From contig NC_092576.1 in assembly GCF_037975245.1 (NCBI RefSeq), positions 17,504,111-17,568,110 on the forward strand: a DNA stretch of 64,000 nucleotides. Direction: 5' to 3'. Positions 47,188 to 60,000 of the stretch are shown in pieces. The stretch comes from Apostichopus japonicus. Taxonomy: Eukaryota; Echinodermata; Holothuroidea; Aspidochirotida; Stichopodidae. Position 1 is the stretch's first letter, and each line of letters begins with the position of its first letter. Under the pieces are notes generated by a model. It was not told the DNA's origin. It was given only the letters and a program-made list of their open reading frames with translations, and did not search any database. The position numbers and the translations under genes are program-made.

Positions 47188-47230
47188 AGAACGACATGTT
47201 CGAAAGTAGCGACTTTCATCATCAGGTTAC
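47188..47230 (-). ncRNA. Hammerhead-like motif with damaged core (unit 3)
   Basis: Same as the unit 1, 2 and 4 motifs, but one A of the invariant GAAA is deleted (plus strand ACATGTTCG where the others read ACATGTTTCG). By known hammerhead requirements this copy should not self-cleave. Confidence 0.55.
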
Positions 47231-47300
47231 AAACGCAAAATGAACGAGTAATACCAAACAAGTGTACACCAGCAATAACACACAAGGACAATTAAATTAA

Positions 47301-47483
47301 CTCAACAAAGATAGCACTGGACAGTCAAGCTGTTTGTTGAGATTAGGTTTATCCCAATTGATAAGTAGGCTTTCTTTGATCCTAAGCTGGAGTTTAGTGG
47401 GAACTTAGTCGTTAATTTTGAATGAGTTGTTGTCACATAGCCGCTCACAGTTGGTAAATATATCTAAGTGATTGTAAATATGT

Positions 47484-47522
<39 letters not shown>

Positions 47523-47623
47523 GTAACGAAAATCCATTTACTTATTTTCTAAAACTTACTCCTTATTTGTCAATTATGAGTCATATCTTAATTCTCTGGT
47601 TTTCTCTAATAATAATAATAATA

Positions 47624-47654
<31 letters not shown>

Positions 47655-50225
47655 CTAATTTGGTCTCAATACCGACATTCAGTCCCATATAACGATCCGT
47701 ACAACATTGTATAAAAGACGTATACAAAAGAGATACAAATACGACCAAAATGGTCGGAACCAGGGCTACTACCGAAACCAACGATTCAGAACGGGAGCGA
47801 AAACTGATTCACAAGTCTCGAGATCAGATTCAGCTGAGCTGGTGAGCAGATGTCACGTGACCTGCAATACTTACGTCACTGTCCACTGTCATATGTGGCT
47901 AAAAACAGTGACTTGTAGTCTAAAGAATTAGAGGGCGACATACATGATTACCAACATCACACTATCCCCCTCTCACTCCTTAAATTGTCCCCAAGTTATG
48001 AGAACAGCGTAGTAAGGATCACTAATTTGACACATATTTAAAATCAGCATATACTAATACAATACATTAAACTGTATGAATACAAACTATAATAAAAACA
48101 AAGTATATCTAATAGTTCCTTTCGTGCATACGAGACCCTATACACTCAACAACATAAGGTCAGAACCTACTTTTGAGATAAAAACACATCTCATGTCGAT
48201 CTGTACCGACTAAACGTATTGCTTTCCACGAGAGTTTACTATCCTCGTACCTTTCTACTTGCACCGTTTCAAAATATCTTTCCAAATAAAAAAACTATTC
48301 GATGGTGATGATACCGGAGATCTGTAAAAATATAAATGCCTTCTTCCTCCAGTAATTATTGTACTGCGCAGTGCGCACGCGCGCTACAATATTGGGAATA
48401 CTAGCCCACTCCATTATCTACATGGTTGGCTGGTGTATGCCAGCTCAACATACACCCTTCATAGCATATCTCAAATTCACAGGTTTGCTACGAAGGCAAA
48501 AATCCAGACCAAGATTTGCAAAGAATTGTGGGGGCGAACAGTTAATTCTGCCATGTAAATAAAATAGATCTCCTTGAGTAGCACACTTCTTTAAAACAAT
48601 TCGTAAATTCTCTAACATTTGAACGCATTTGAGTTAACAACATCTTGCAGAAAGTTGCAAGCAAGAAACGTGAATGGTATTTATCCGCAACGACCTTGCG
48701 TTATCAATACTAATTCAGCTCTTGCAACATAGGCACTTGTAACGTTATTATTGTACCTATATGGTTGGCCGTGTACGTTTATGGCATATAATGTGTTTTA
48801 ATGATGACTATCCAGGGCCAGGAAATCGACCAAGCAGTTTTTACTAGGCCGTCGAGTTACATTTGTGCAATGTTATAGAGAAGACATGAACATTATATTC
48901 TTTAGATTAAAGGGCACAAGACCTTCGGTGTAAACTCGTAAAATATCGTCATCTAGCAGCGGGGTTATGTAGCGGCGTAATTTGACACCGCTACTGTTTC
49001 CGTCAACTGATAGCGCCCTCAATTACCCTTGTAGTATGGCTAATTCAAACTCACACCACTTCGACTTTCGACTTCGACCGCTCAACACGACGAGCTACCA
49101 ATTACATTAATCGCCTACATTAATTGCATTATGATTACTTTCGATCGGATTATTCTCATTGAGTTGGGAAACGTTCCTATCCGACCGCCATCGTTTTATT
49201 TTATTGGAGCAACCGTCCTTTATTTCGTTACATAGACTTTTCATATTTTGTGAAGGATCTTAACATACTTTTAATTATGGATGGATCCTTTATTCCTATG
49301 AAGTTTTATCGCAACGGACAGACCCAGTGGACCGTAGTTATTATTTTTGCTGACGAACTGGTGAGTAATAGTTTCGTTTTAATTTGTTATCGCCAAATTG
49401 GTGACCCCAACGTTATCAGCCAGCATTAAAACTCTCCTTGAATTCCTATTTTGAGCCTTACTGTATTTCATTTTATATTGCCCTCGATTAGATAACTGAT
49501 TTCTCATTTCGTTAGTTGGGGGAATTTGTCAATCTCGTAGTGCTCAATTATCTTATTCACGCTAAACTTTATACTTCTATCTACTGTTATTCGAGTTATT
49601 CACAATGGATAATCATGGTAACACCAACTTCCAAATTTAGAGTTGAAAATGGAGACAAGACTACATAGTACGTCCACGTGGAGGTGTATAAAGTCAAATA
49701 TTCGTAACAGCTTTCTGTATTCGTGTGTAAATGCCCATTCATAGCGGCATATCATAACGCTTGTAGATTTTAGATTTTAATATTGTTTTTTTCATTGCGC
49801 ATCATTTTCACCGGCACGGCCTTCGACTAAGATCATGTGTAGCATTGCGTTCCCTTTCGAGGGGAATCGTGATACATACTTGAAGAGGATCACACAGTCA
49901 CATTCTCGATACATGGAGACTGGGGTTGAAAGCGAATCAGTCGTCTGGTGTTTCGTGCCCAGGTTCTTTCCTGGATGACCTTACTTAAGAAAAGTTTCAT
50001 TTACTCTCAAACAGTCAGGGAGAATGATGTTGAAAGTAGGTCAGGTAAATTGTCTGGGTTGATTGGTTTTGTGTCCATCCAAGCTCTATCTTGGGAAGCT
50101 TTTCTTTAAAGAGTATCATATTTCCCCAAACCAAGGTGAGTGTCAGATTAACATCATCTGGGGCCCGAGGCTCAAAATCCCTCCCCTTCTCACTCCCCCA
50201 CTGCCCTTCTCTACCTGGATATAAA
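47301..50225. other. Conserved intergenic block (unit 3)
   Basis: Backbone sequence with (TA)n at about 47486-47520 and 47624-47650. The uninterrupted P-element target (GTTTCCGTCAACTG, near 48996) and the 84-bp candidate exon at 49277-49360 are here. No other gene is seen. Homology to units 1 and 2 ends at GGATATAAAC, immediately before the Crypton fragment. Confidence 0.55.
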
Positions 50226-51187
<962 letters not shown>

Positions 51188-51259
51188 GGCCTGTTGGTCT
51201 AGTGGCATGATTCACGCTTAGGGTGCGAGAGGTCCCGGGTTCAATTCCCGGATAGGCCC
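51188..51259 (+). tRNA. tRNA-Pro (AGG), anticodon-stem mismatch
   Basis: A 72-nt cloverleaf: acceptor GGCCTGT/ATAGGCC, loop TTAGGGT with anticodon AGG, T arm CCGGG-TTCAATT-CCCGG. The anticodon stem has CACGC against GCGAG, which leaves an A.A mismatch, so it may be weakened or inactive. A T run follows in TTGTTTTAAT. Confidence 0.75.
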
Positions 51260-51618
51260 TTGTTTTAATTTCCTATTTAATTTTTCAATTTAATATTGTT
51301 TGTTGGTAGTTCTTCTTGACGTAGCAAACGAAGTCGTTCTTCGTTTTCTAAGTATTTATTTCTTTTATGCGATTTTTTTTTTACAACAGTGCGACTTTTT
51401 CCACTTCTTATAAATATCATCTCAAGTTTAATCCTTTAGTTTGGTAATAGATTGCATTTTCACAAAAGGGTTGTTTAGCTTGTTTACTATTTTCTGATTT
51501 TATTTATGTTCTTCCAACACAAGTATTTCATTAGAGTCTGCATACAAAGGTTGTTATTAAATAGCAATTTAGCTATATATGTGTTTACACTGGTTGGAAT
51601 AAGTTTTATTACATCAGC

Positions 51619-51690
51619 GGCCTGTTGGTCTAGTGGCATGATTCTCGCTTTGGGTGCGAGAGGTCCCGGGTTCGATTCCCGGATAGGCCC
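51619..51690 (+). tRNA. tRNA-Pro (TGG)
   Basis: 72 nt with all stems paired (acceptor with one G-U). Anticodon stem CTCGC/GCGAG and loop TTTGGGT give anticodon TGG. A box TAGTGGCATG and B box GGTTCGATTCC. A short T run is absent directly after (TTGTATAATTTCC). Confidence 0.88.
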
Positions 51691-51959
51691 TTGTATAATT
51701 TCCTATTTTTTTCAATTCTCTATGGTTCAATTCATATCAATTCAATTCAATTCTATATAGTTCTTCATTAACATAACAAATGTAGTCGTTAATTCTTCGT
51801 TTTCAAAGTTATATATCTTTTACGCGAATTGTTCACAACAGGGCGACTTTTTCCACTGCTATTTTGGATAACGTCTCAAGTTTTATCATTTAGTTTCGTA
51901 GTAAATTGTATTTTCACAAACGGGTTTAACGGTGTTACTATTTTCTGATTATATTGATG

Positions 51960-52248
51960 TTAAATATTAGTAAAATATTCAAAAAGCATCTAACCAAAGA
52001 CGTAATATCTAGTAATTAATAAGTCATCCATTCATTGGCACGATAACAAATTATTATTGTACATAATATTACCATATAGTATTCTTTGATTGTCGAATTA
52101 TTCTATTTTATATTGATATGTAAACACTTTTCTTCTTTTCTTTATACAGGGAGTCTTCTACCTTGTTAAGCTGTTGTACGCTTTTTAGAAGACTTCATTC
52201 ACACTGTAATTTAACACGTGAAAAACAAATAAATTAAATCAAATCAAA
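51960..52248. repeat. Possible SINE/LINE 3' end between tRNA genes
   Basis: Found again at about 53551-53839. It contains a hairpin AGTCTTCTA/TAGAAGACT (52152-52194) and ends in AAATTAAATCAAATCAAAT, a short-repeat tail like those of some non-LTR elements. The assignment is tentative. Confidence 0.35.
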
Positions 52249-52357
52249 TGTTCTTCAAACACAAACAATTCATTTGAGTCTGCATACAACGAATGTTAAA
52301 ACATAACAATATAGCTGTATATGTTAGCACTGGTTGAATACGTGTTATTACATCAGC

Positions 52358-52429
52358 GGCCTGTTGGTCTAGTGGCATGATTCTTGCTTAGGGTGCGAGA
52401 GGTCCCGGGTTCGATTCCCGGATAGGCCC
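52358..52429 (+). tRNA. tRNA-Pro (AGG)
   Basis: 72 nt with intact acceptor and T stem. The anticodon stem CTTGC/GCGAG has one U-G pair; loop TTAGGGT gives AGG. Followed by TTGTTTTAATTTT. Confidence 0.85.
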
Positions 52430-52781
52430 TTGTTTTAATTTTCTATTTTATTTTACGATATTATATGGTTTGTTTGTAGTTCTTCATTTAACGTAGCCTG
52501 AAGTCGTTCTTCGTTTTCTTAGTATTTTTTCTTTATGCGATTTTTTACAATAATGCGACTTCTTCCAATGCTCATAGATAACGTCTCAAATTTTATCCTT
52601 TAGTCTTGTAGTAGATTGTATTTTAACAAAAGAGTTCAAGCTTGTTTACTCTTTTCTGATTTTTATTTATGCTCTTCCAACATAAGTATTTCATTTGAGT
52701 CTGCATTCAACGAATGTAAAAAAACAACAACAATATAGCTACATATGTTAGCACTGGTTAAATACGTTTTATTACATCAGC

Positions 52782-52853
52782 GGCCTGTTGGTCTAGTGGC
52801 ATGATTCTCGCTTAGGGTGCGAGAGGTCCCATTTTCAATTCCCGTATAGGCCC
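52782..52853 (+). pseudogene. tRNA-Pro (AGG) pseudogene, T arm broken
   Basis: Acceptor and anticodon arms are intact (loop TTAGGGT), but the T arm reads CCATT-TTCAATT-CCCGT, so the T stem cannot form and the B box is altered. Probably a pseudogene. Confidence 0.75.
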
Positions 52854-53209
52854 TTGTTTTAATTTCCTCTTTTATTTTTCAGTTTTATATTGTTTGTTGG
52901 TAGTTCTTCTTGACGTAACAAACGAAGTCGTTCTTCGTTTTCTAAGTATTATTTCTTTTTTTGCGATTTTTTTTTATAACAGTGCGTCTTTTTCCACTGC
53001 TTATAAATATCGTCTCGAGTTTAATCCTTTAGTTTGGTAATAGATTGCATTTTCACAAAAGGGTTAAAGCTGTTTTACTCTTTTCTGATTTTATTTATGT
53101 TCTTCCAACACAAGTATTTCATTAGAGTCTGCATACAAAGGATGTTATTAAATAGCAATTTAGCTATATATGTGTTTACACTGGTTGGAATAAGTTTTGT
53201 TACATCAGC

Positions 53210-53281
53210 GGCCTGTTGGTCTAGTGGCATGATTCTCGCTTTGGGTGCGAGAGGTCCCGGGTTCGATTCCCGGATAGGCCC
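53210..53281 (+). tRNA. tRNA-Pro (TGG)
   Basis: Identical to the 51619 gene across the 72 nt: anticodon TGG in loop TTTGGGT, all stems paired. Confidence 0.88.
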
Positions 53282-53948
53282 TTGTATAATTTCCTATTTT
53301 TTCAATTCTATATGGTTCAATTCATATCAATTCAATTCAATTCTATATAGCTCTTCATTAACATAACAAATGTAGTCGTTAATTCTTCGTTTTCAAAGTT
53401 ATATATCTTTTACGCGAATTGTTCACAACAGGGCGACTTTTTTCCACTGCTATTTTGGATAACGTCTCAAGTTTTATCATTTAGCTTCGTAGTAGATTGT
53501 ATTTTCACAAACGGGTTTAACGGTGTTACTATTTTCTGATTATATTGATGTTATATATTAGTAAAATATTCAAAAAGCATCTAACCAAAGACGTAATATC
53601 TAGTTATTAATAAGTCATCCATTCATTGGCACGATAACAAATTATTATTGTACATAATATTACCATATAGTATTCTTTGATTGTCGAATTATTCTATTTT
53701 ATATTGATATGTAAACACTTTTCTTCTTTTCTTTATACAGGGAGTCTTCTACCTTGTTAAGCTGTTGTACGCTGTTTAGAAGACTTCCTTCACACTGTAA
53801 ATTAACACGTGAAAAACAAATAAATTAAATCAAATCAAATGTTCTTCAAACACAAACAATTCATTTGAGTCTGCATACAACGAATGTTAAAACATAACAA
53901 TATAGCTATATATGTTAGCACTGGTTAAATACGTGTTATTACACCAGC

Positions 53949-54020
53949 GGCCTGTTGGTCTAGTGGCATGATTCTCGCTTAGGGTGCGAGAGGTCCCGGG
54001 TTCGATTCCCGGATAGGCCC
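53949..54020 (+). tRNA. tRNA-Pro (AGG)
   Basis: The best AGG copy: anticodon stem CTCGC/GCGAG, T arm CCGGG-TTCGATT-CCCGG, acceptor GGCCTGT/ATAGGCC. Followed by TTATTTTAATTTT. Confidence 0.9.
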
Positions 54021-54368
54021 TTATTTTAATTTTCTATTTAATTTTACGATATTATATGGTTTGTTTGTAGTTCTTCATTAACGTAGCCTGAAGTCGTTCT
54101 TCGTTTTCTTAGTATTCTTTCTTTTATACGATTTTTTTTTTACAATAATGCGACTTCTTCCGATGCTTATAGAAAACGTCTCAAATTTTATCCTTTAGTT
54201 TTGTAGTAGATTGTATTTTAACAAACGGGAGGAAGGTTGTTTACTATTTTCTGATTTTTATTTATGTTCTTCCAACATAAGTATTTCATTTGAATCTGCA
54301 TACAACGAATGTAATAAAAAAAAGATATGTGTGTTAGCACTGCTTGGAATACGTTTTATTACATCAGC

Positions 54369-54440
54369 GGCCTGTTGGTCTAGTGGCATGATTCTCGCTT
54401 AGGGTGAGAGAGGTCCCCGGTTCAATTCCTGGATAGGCCC
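54369..54440 (+). pseudogene. tRNA-Pro (AGG), two stem mismatches
   Basis: Anticodon stem CTCGC/GAGAG has a G.A mismatch, and T arm CCCGG-TTCAATT-CCTGG has a C.T mismatch. Likely a pseudogene, though the boxes are largely kept. Confidence 0.65.
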
Positions 54441-54584
54441 TTGTTTTAATTTCCTATTTTATTTTCAATTTTATATTGTTTGTTGGTAGTTCTTCTTGAA
54501 CGTAGCAAACGAAGTCGTTCTTGGCTTCCTAACTTTTTTCTTTTATTCGATTCTTCCATCTTCCATTATATATAATGCCAACAG

Positions 54585-54728
54585 GTACAATCACTGCCTC
54601 CGAAGTACGACACCGTCGTAAGAGAGCGCAAAGGATGTACTGGCATGAGATTACTGGGTGTCTTCCTGTTCCTTCTTGTCATCGTGGGAATTGCAGTCGG
54701 TATTACGTACGGAGTTCGATGGGAAGAG
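54585..54728 (+). CDS. Candidate internal exon: PPxY motif plus transmembrane helix
   Basis: An open 144-bp segment between acceptor TGCCAACAG| and donor GAAGAG|GTGAGA, symmetric in phase 0. It encodes VQSLPPKYDTVVRERK, then MRLLGVFLFLLVIVGIAVGI and TYGVRWEE: a PPKY motif (the kind bound by WW domains) directly before one strong membrane helix. No partner exons were found in this block, and I do not recognise the family. It could be an exon of an unrelated membrane protein carried in with the unit-3-specific DNA. Confidence 0.35.
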
Positions 54729-56010
54729 GTGAGAATCTCCCAGAAAAGAGTATCTTTCGGCGGGTGGCCGAAGTTTATTGTAGTGCCATACATTTTCTTG
54801 TGCTTAACTCAGAGGTGGATCAAGGGAGTGGGGCCCAGGGGGCCATTTTGCCCCTCTTCGAAACTTCTTATTCCCCCGTTTTTTTTTTTTTTTACTAAAC
54901 ATGAGATGCAAACATAGTTTTGTCCCACAACAAGGTGTATGAGATAGTTAAGACGTTTTGCTCCGACAAATCTCACTTTTACCGATGGTTTCTTGTCCGC
55001 GCTATTTCGATAGTCATTCCGGAATATATGCAATGATTAAAGGGACTGTCTACTCAACGTTTACTTATCTTTCTATATACGTAGTGATTTCGCTGGTTAC
55101 CACGGTAACAGAGCAATACACAAGAACCCGCACACATGCAAGCAGTGTAGTCTAGACGTTGGATATATCTTGACGTCGTTCTTTGCCTTAATTTGGTTGT
55201 TCGAACGACTCCAAATGACGGCCCGGGGTTGCAGAGAAGAAAAGGACGACATTTGAAGACAAAGTAAACATAACGTGATTAGGGTTATTGATATTTTGCA
55301 TTATCTGAAGTTGTCTGTCTGCATGTGTGTCTGTCTGTGAAGTTAGCCTATGCATAGTCTGCAACGAATACCTAGTCTAGGCCTATCAGTATATGCCTTA
55401 CTTTTGACTTCAGTTCTATTCTAAACGAGAACATTGTTACATCATGGAAATGAACCTATTGGCAACTGAGGCATTTTGACGGTTCTATTGACAAGTTGTG
55501 CGAAATATTGCAATGACCTACTGTGTTTACGCGAAACAAAATACCAAATAGAAAAAAAAACCTCGTCCCCCCACCTCCCCCCCAAACCCCCCCCCAGACA
55601 AACAAACAAAGCGAAAGAAACTTAAAACACCATGCATAGACATGCATAAATGAACAACAACCCAAAAAATAAATAATAATAATGACAAAATAAAATAGTG
55701 CTTCGGCGGGGAATCGAACCTAGGCAGACATGAGCCTAAATTTAATCTTAAATAAATTGTGATTACTTAGCGAGAAAAAGATGAATGAAAAAGGCAATAA
55801 TTAATTTGAATTATTGTATTATAAAATTGAAGACAGGAAGCTAAATTTAACAAGAGATTACGCCTCATTACGCATTCGTGAAAAAAATGAAAACAAAAGT
55901 AAACCAAAAGCACACACACACACACGCACACATATACATATATTTATAAAAATATATATATATATTTATATAAATATATATATATATTTATATAAATAGA
56001 TATAAGGATT
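54729..56010. other. Unit-3-specific DNA, no gene seen
   Basis: Contains a GGGGCCCAGGGGGCC/poly-T segment (54830-54895) of repeat type, a C-rich run at 55565-55595, and CA then (TA)n microsatellites at 55910-56000. A GGTTCGATTCCCCG B-box-like word on the minus strand near 55710 is an isolated tRNA-like fragment. Confidence 0.45.
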
Positions 56011-56483
56011 TACCGTGTAAAATTATTTCTACTTCATTAAACGTATAAGTAATCTAACGTGGACAATTTTTACTTCGTGTCATAAAGAAACATTTGTACG
56101 TGTCGTTATTAAATTGATATAACCCGGATCCTGTCTTTATTACGTCACGGCTGCAGTCTTCCATATCCAGGTGCTACCGTATACATCTGACTCCAAAATT
56201 AAGTGTATTATTTTCAATTTGTCACATAAACATAACGACGTGTTCTAAATTCAGCAAGAAATTATTACTTTCGTTAACAAGAAATATTACCAACATTCTT
56301 TATAGTAAAAGCGCCACGGCATGGATTTAACTCATGACAGTTGTTTTTGCACGGGATCCTAGGGCTGATGGGACATGGAAAGGGAGGGAGGGAAGAAGGA
56401 AGGAGAAGGGCAGGGACAAGGGCAGGGACAAGGGTAGGTAGGGAGCTGGTGAGCTAGGGATCTGGGGAGGGAATGGCCACGGG
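56011..56483. other. 3' flank of CD225-like copy 4
   Basis: The backbone resumes at CCGTGTAAAATTATTTC. Purine-rich GGGAGGGAGGGAAGAAGG tract at about 56380-56470. No gene seen. Confidence 0.5.
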
Positions 56484-57008
56484 CAGTGGCGGCGGAACCG
56501 GGGGGGGGGGGGTTGGGTGGGGGGCTCAGCCCCCAATGAAAAAGTTGAGGGGGCAAATGCATGATACGCCCCCCAATATTTACCAAGGCTCCGAAACGTG
56601 CATCTGCCCATTTTTCAATGCATACTTGTCGTTCTGTCCGATGCACACGTATACTCTATAGGTGTAATAATTTTAGTAAATCCCGGGGGACCCTCGGCCC
56701 GTCCCCTGGCTATAGACCTTTGCGAGTACACTACGAGTAATAGCTACTCTCTTAAAACATCATCGAATATACAAATTACAATGTTTTTTACAGATTTTTA
56801 CGTGCAATCTGAGAAATTGCAGGCTTGAGACTCATATTTTAGGGCTAGGTATTCGCAGCATAAAACACTCGGGAAGTGCCGTTTCCGGCCATCTGGGGGT
56901 TTGAAAAACCCAAAATTTTCTCGTACGCTCCGATGGTGGCGCTTCGCTTAGATAGTCTCCCGCATTAGCACCCCTCCCCCCAATAATTTCCCCGTTCCGC
57001 CGCGCCTG
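56484..57008. mobile_element. Non-autonomous hAT-like element
   Basis: 525 bp inserted in the purine-rich 3' flank of gene 4; units 1-3 lack it at this position. The left end CAGTGGCGGCGGAAC and the inverted right end GTTCCGCCGCGCCTG form imperfect inverted repeats of the CAGTGGCGG type common in hAT MITEs. The flanks GCCACGGG (56476-56483) and GTTATGGG (57009-57016) look like an 8-bp duplication with three C/T differences. The interior is CCCCC/GGGGG-rich with no open frame. Confidence 0.65.
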
Positions 57009-57075
57009 GTTATGGGAAGAGAGGAGGGAGGGAGGAATACAGGGAGGAAGGAGAGGGATGAATAAGGGCTTAATC

Positions 57076-60000
57076 CTATAATAAAACATTTACAAGACCT
57101 ACAACCATTATAGTGGCAACGATAGATATTATCCAGCCGACGACGATGGCTTGGTTAGCTAATCTACGGGCCTCTTCCGCAGCATGTCTTGCCGCCACCA
57201 TTTCACCGTAAGAGGCTCGAATGCTTGCCTGTTCAAGGAAAAGAAAAATGGCAAGTTTAAGCTTGTTCTAGCTTGCCGGATTAGGACTCACTTCGGTCAT
57301 CGTCACGTGGTAAATCGTTGATATTTCATTGGCATTGAAAGTTCACGTGTGCTTCAGACTACGCCTGATCAAGATTGTTATCCCTATACATATCACTATA
57401 GTCTCGACATGTAAAGGGATATACTGTGCTTTAACCCACTTCAGATATGTGAGGATTGGTGTGTCAGTGCCCTAGTTGGTGAGGGGAAAGTCATGAATAA
57501 TTCATTATCTTACAGAAATATCAAGTATGTACGCTTTTTGGTTTCGATGAAATCGTAACCTATGCATTAATGCAGGCGGAGACTGTGTGCGTGTGTGTGT
57601 GTGACGCCTGGCTTGTAAACACGGTATCTCAAGTAGGGAAGCTTGGACCAATATAATATTTGCTGTACATGAGTACCACATTGAGTAGATGTGCCCTATT
57701 GGTTTTTGGTGCCCGTGAATGTCACCAAAGGTCAGTTAGAGGCCAAAAACCAAAATATTAAAACAAGCAATAACTCCCATTGACAGGGTACGATATGGTT
57801 GATATTTTGGGACTAGTTGTGAATGGGGTCAGGGATAATTTCAAAACATAACGGTCGTGTGATTCAAGGTCAACAAAGGTCAATCAGGGGTCAAAAACTA
57901 GTATTTTTGCAATAACTTGAGAACCAAATGTCCGTCAAGGTTGGGAGTTACGCTATTGTAATCCAGGAGTCGACACTCATCTAGGTGACCTTTGACCTCA
58001 GGTTGACCTCTGATGACCTTTATCAGTTATTTTGGGTTATTTGAATTTTCGTGGCTATAATCGGATCTCAAAGGTACCTTCTGATCAAAATGGTCCATAG
58101 TTGACCCCTGTGCGACCTTCGTGTGCGAAGTAGAATGGTCGCACAGGCTTGTCATGTTGCTTTTTGGAATCAGCGTGTCAAACTGCATCGACCGCGAGGT
58201 CAAATGGTCAAAGGTCAAATTTTGAAAAATATGCTCATTTTAGGAGATACGGGGCAAAACAAATCAAAACCAAAAAAAGTTTGTCAATATGTTGCTATAT
58301 GATAGAGCTCTTTGTGCTATATATAGGAAACCAACTCCCGCTTCAATCGGACACCCAGTTCTCAAGTTATGAGGGGCCAAATTGGTTTTGATACCTTTCT
58401 AGTAATAACATTATGTGTGTACATTGTAGGCCAATCAAATTTTACGACAGAGTGCACCTCATCAAGAGAAACATTTTTGATAAAACTCTCAGGTCATCCA
58501 AGGTCATTGAAGGTTGATTATGTGCAAAAAACTGTCAGTTTATGCTAATTTTTGCAACAACTTCTAGTCACTAAGTCTGACATGACTGGTATATTAGGAC
58601 AAGTTGTGAATGAAGTAAGGGCACATTTTCTAAAATAACCGCGATGTGATCCAAGGTCACCAAAGGTCAATTATGGGTCAAAATGTGTTTTTTATTCTCA
58701 ATAACTTGTGAAACTACCACTGACAGGGTCCGACATGGTTGATATTTCGTGACTAGTTGTGAATGGGTAAGGGATCGTTTCCAAACATAACGGTAATATC
58801 ATCCAAAGTGAACAAAGGTCAATTAGGGGTCAAAAACTAGTATTTTTGCAACAACTTGAGAACCGAATGTTGATCAAGCTCAGAATTTTGGGACAGAGTG
58901 CACAATATCAAAGGGAACATTTTTGATAAAAACCATTAGGTCATCCAAGGTCATTCAAGGTTGATTATGTGCAAAAAACTGCCAAATTATGCTACGTTTT
59001 GCAACAACATCTAGTCACGAAGTTTGACATGGCTGATATATTGGGACAAGTTGTGAGTGGAGTAGGGACACATTTTCAAATATAACTGTAATGTAATCCA
59101 AGGTCAACAATTATGGGTCAAAATGTTTTTTTTTTTGGCAGTATATAGTGAAACTACCATTGACAGGGTCCAAGATGGTTAATATTTGTGGACTACTTGT
59201 GAATGGGGTAAGGGATCGTTTCAAAACATAACAGTCATGCGATCCAAGGTGAACAAAGGTCAATTAGGGGTCAAAAACTAATATTTTTGCAATAAGTTGA
59301 GAACCAAATGACAATCAAGGTTGGGAGTTACGCTATTGTAATACAATAGTCGACCTGCATTTGGGTGACCTTTGACCTCAGGCTGACCTCCAGTGACCTG
59401 TATAAGCTTCTTTCATGTTGATTCTTTGAAGTTTCGTGGTCATATTCTAATCTTAATTGTCCATAAGTGGACTCCTCTGCAACCTTAATGTGAGAAGTTA
59501 TTGGAAATTTGCTTTGGTTTTGTAATGCTTGGTGTGTGGATTCATTACATTGAGTACCAGAACCCTATTGTTTTTGATGAAGGTGTGTATAACCACGTAC
59601 AGTAGACTGACCTGTGTAAGCATGCCATTGTGTTATTGTAACAGCTAGTTCTGGTTATACTAACAAGCAAAAGTCTAGTGCACTGAAGTCATCGAAACCT
59701 CAATACATTTTGCATTCTGGTTACCGCTTGTGACCACAAAATAATGTTCGGTGCAAATAGGCATAAAGCTATGGACATATACATATGTGACGTCATTCCA
59801 CAAAGATAATACATGGGAGCGTTGAATTACTTGCGCCGCTAGATCTAGGTTGTTTGTGACAGGGAAGAACTTATACGCAATGTACAGGCCCATTTATCAT
59901 CATCTGAATTTGGTTAATATTTAGGACAAATAGTCGTAAATCAGCCGAGATCAACCTTAGAAGTGATAGAATTGACCAAGTTATGATGTGGGAGAGGTAT

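Larger units (their letters stand above)
45290..47300 (-). mobile_element. Degenerate Penelope-like element (unit 3)
   Basis: Same arrangement as in unit 2: truncated repeat, RT region, longer terminal repeat. It shares the 23-bp deletion with unit 2. It is preceded by the CGGATTA/TAATCCG hairpin and (TA)n. Confidence 0.8.
51188..54440. repeat. 1.59-kb higher-order tandem repeat with tRNA-Pro genes
   Basis: tRNA starts at 51188, 51619, 52358, 52782, 53210, 53949 and 54369 give spacings 431, 739, 424, 428, 739 and 420. The pattern AGG, TGG, AGG therefore repeats every roughly 1590 bp, with flanking DNA included, for 2.3 copies. The first tRNA of each repeat (51188, 52782, 54369) is structurally damaged while the others are sound. 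Confidence 0.85.

Noticed and set aside
55690-55740. Possible tRNA on the minus strand with GGTTCGATTCC
   Set aside because: Only a B-box-like word is present. No cloverleaf can be drawn around it.
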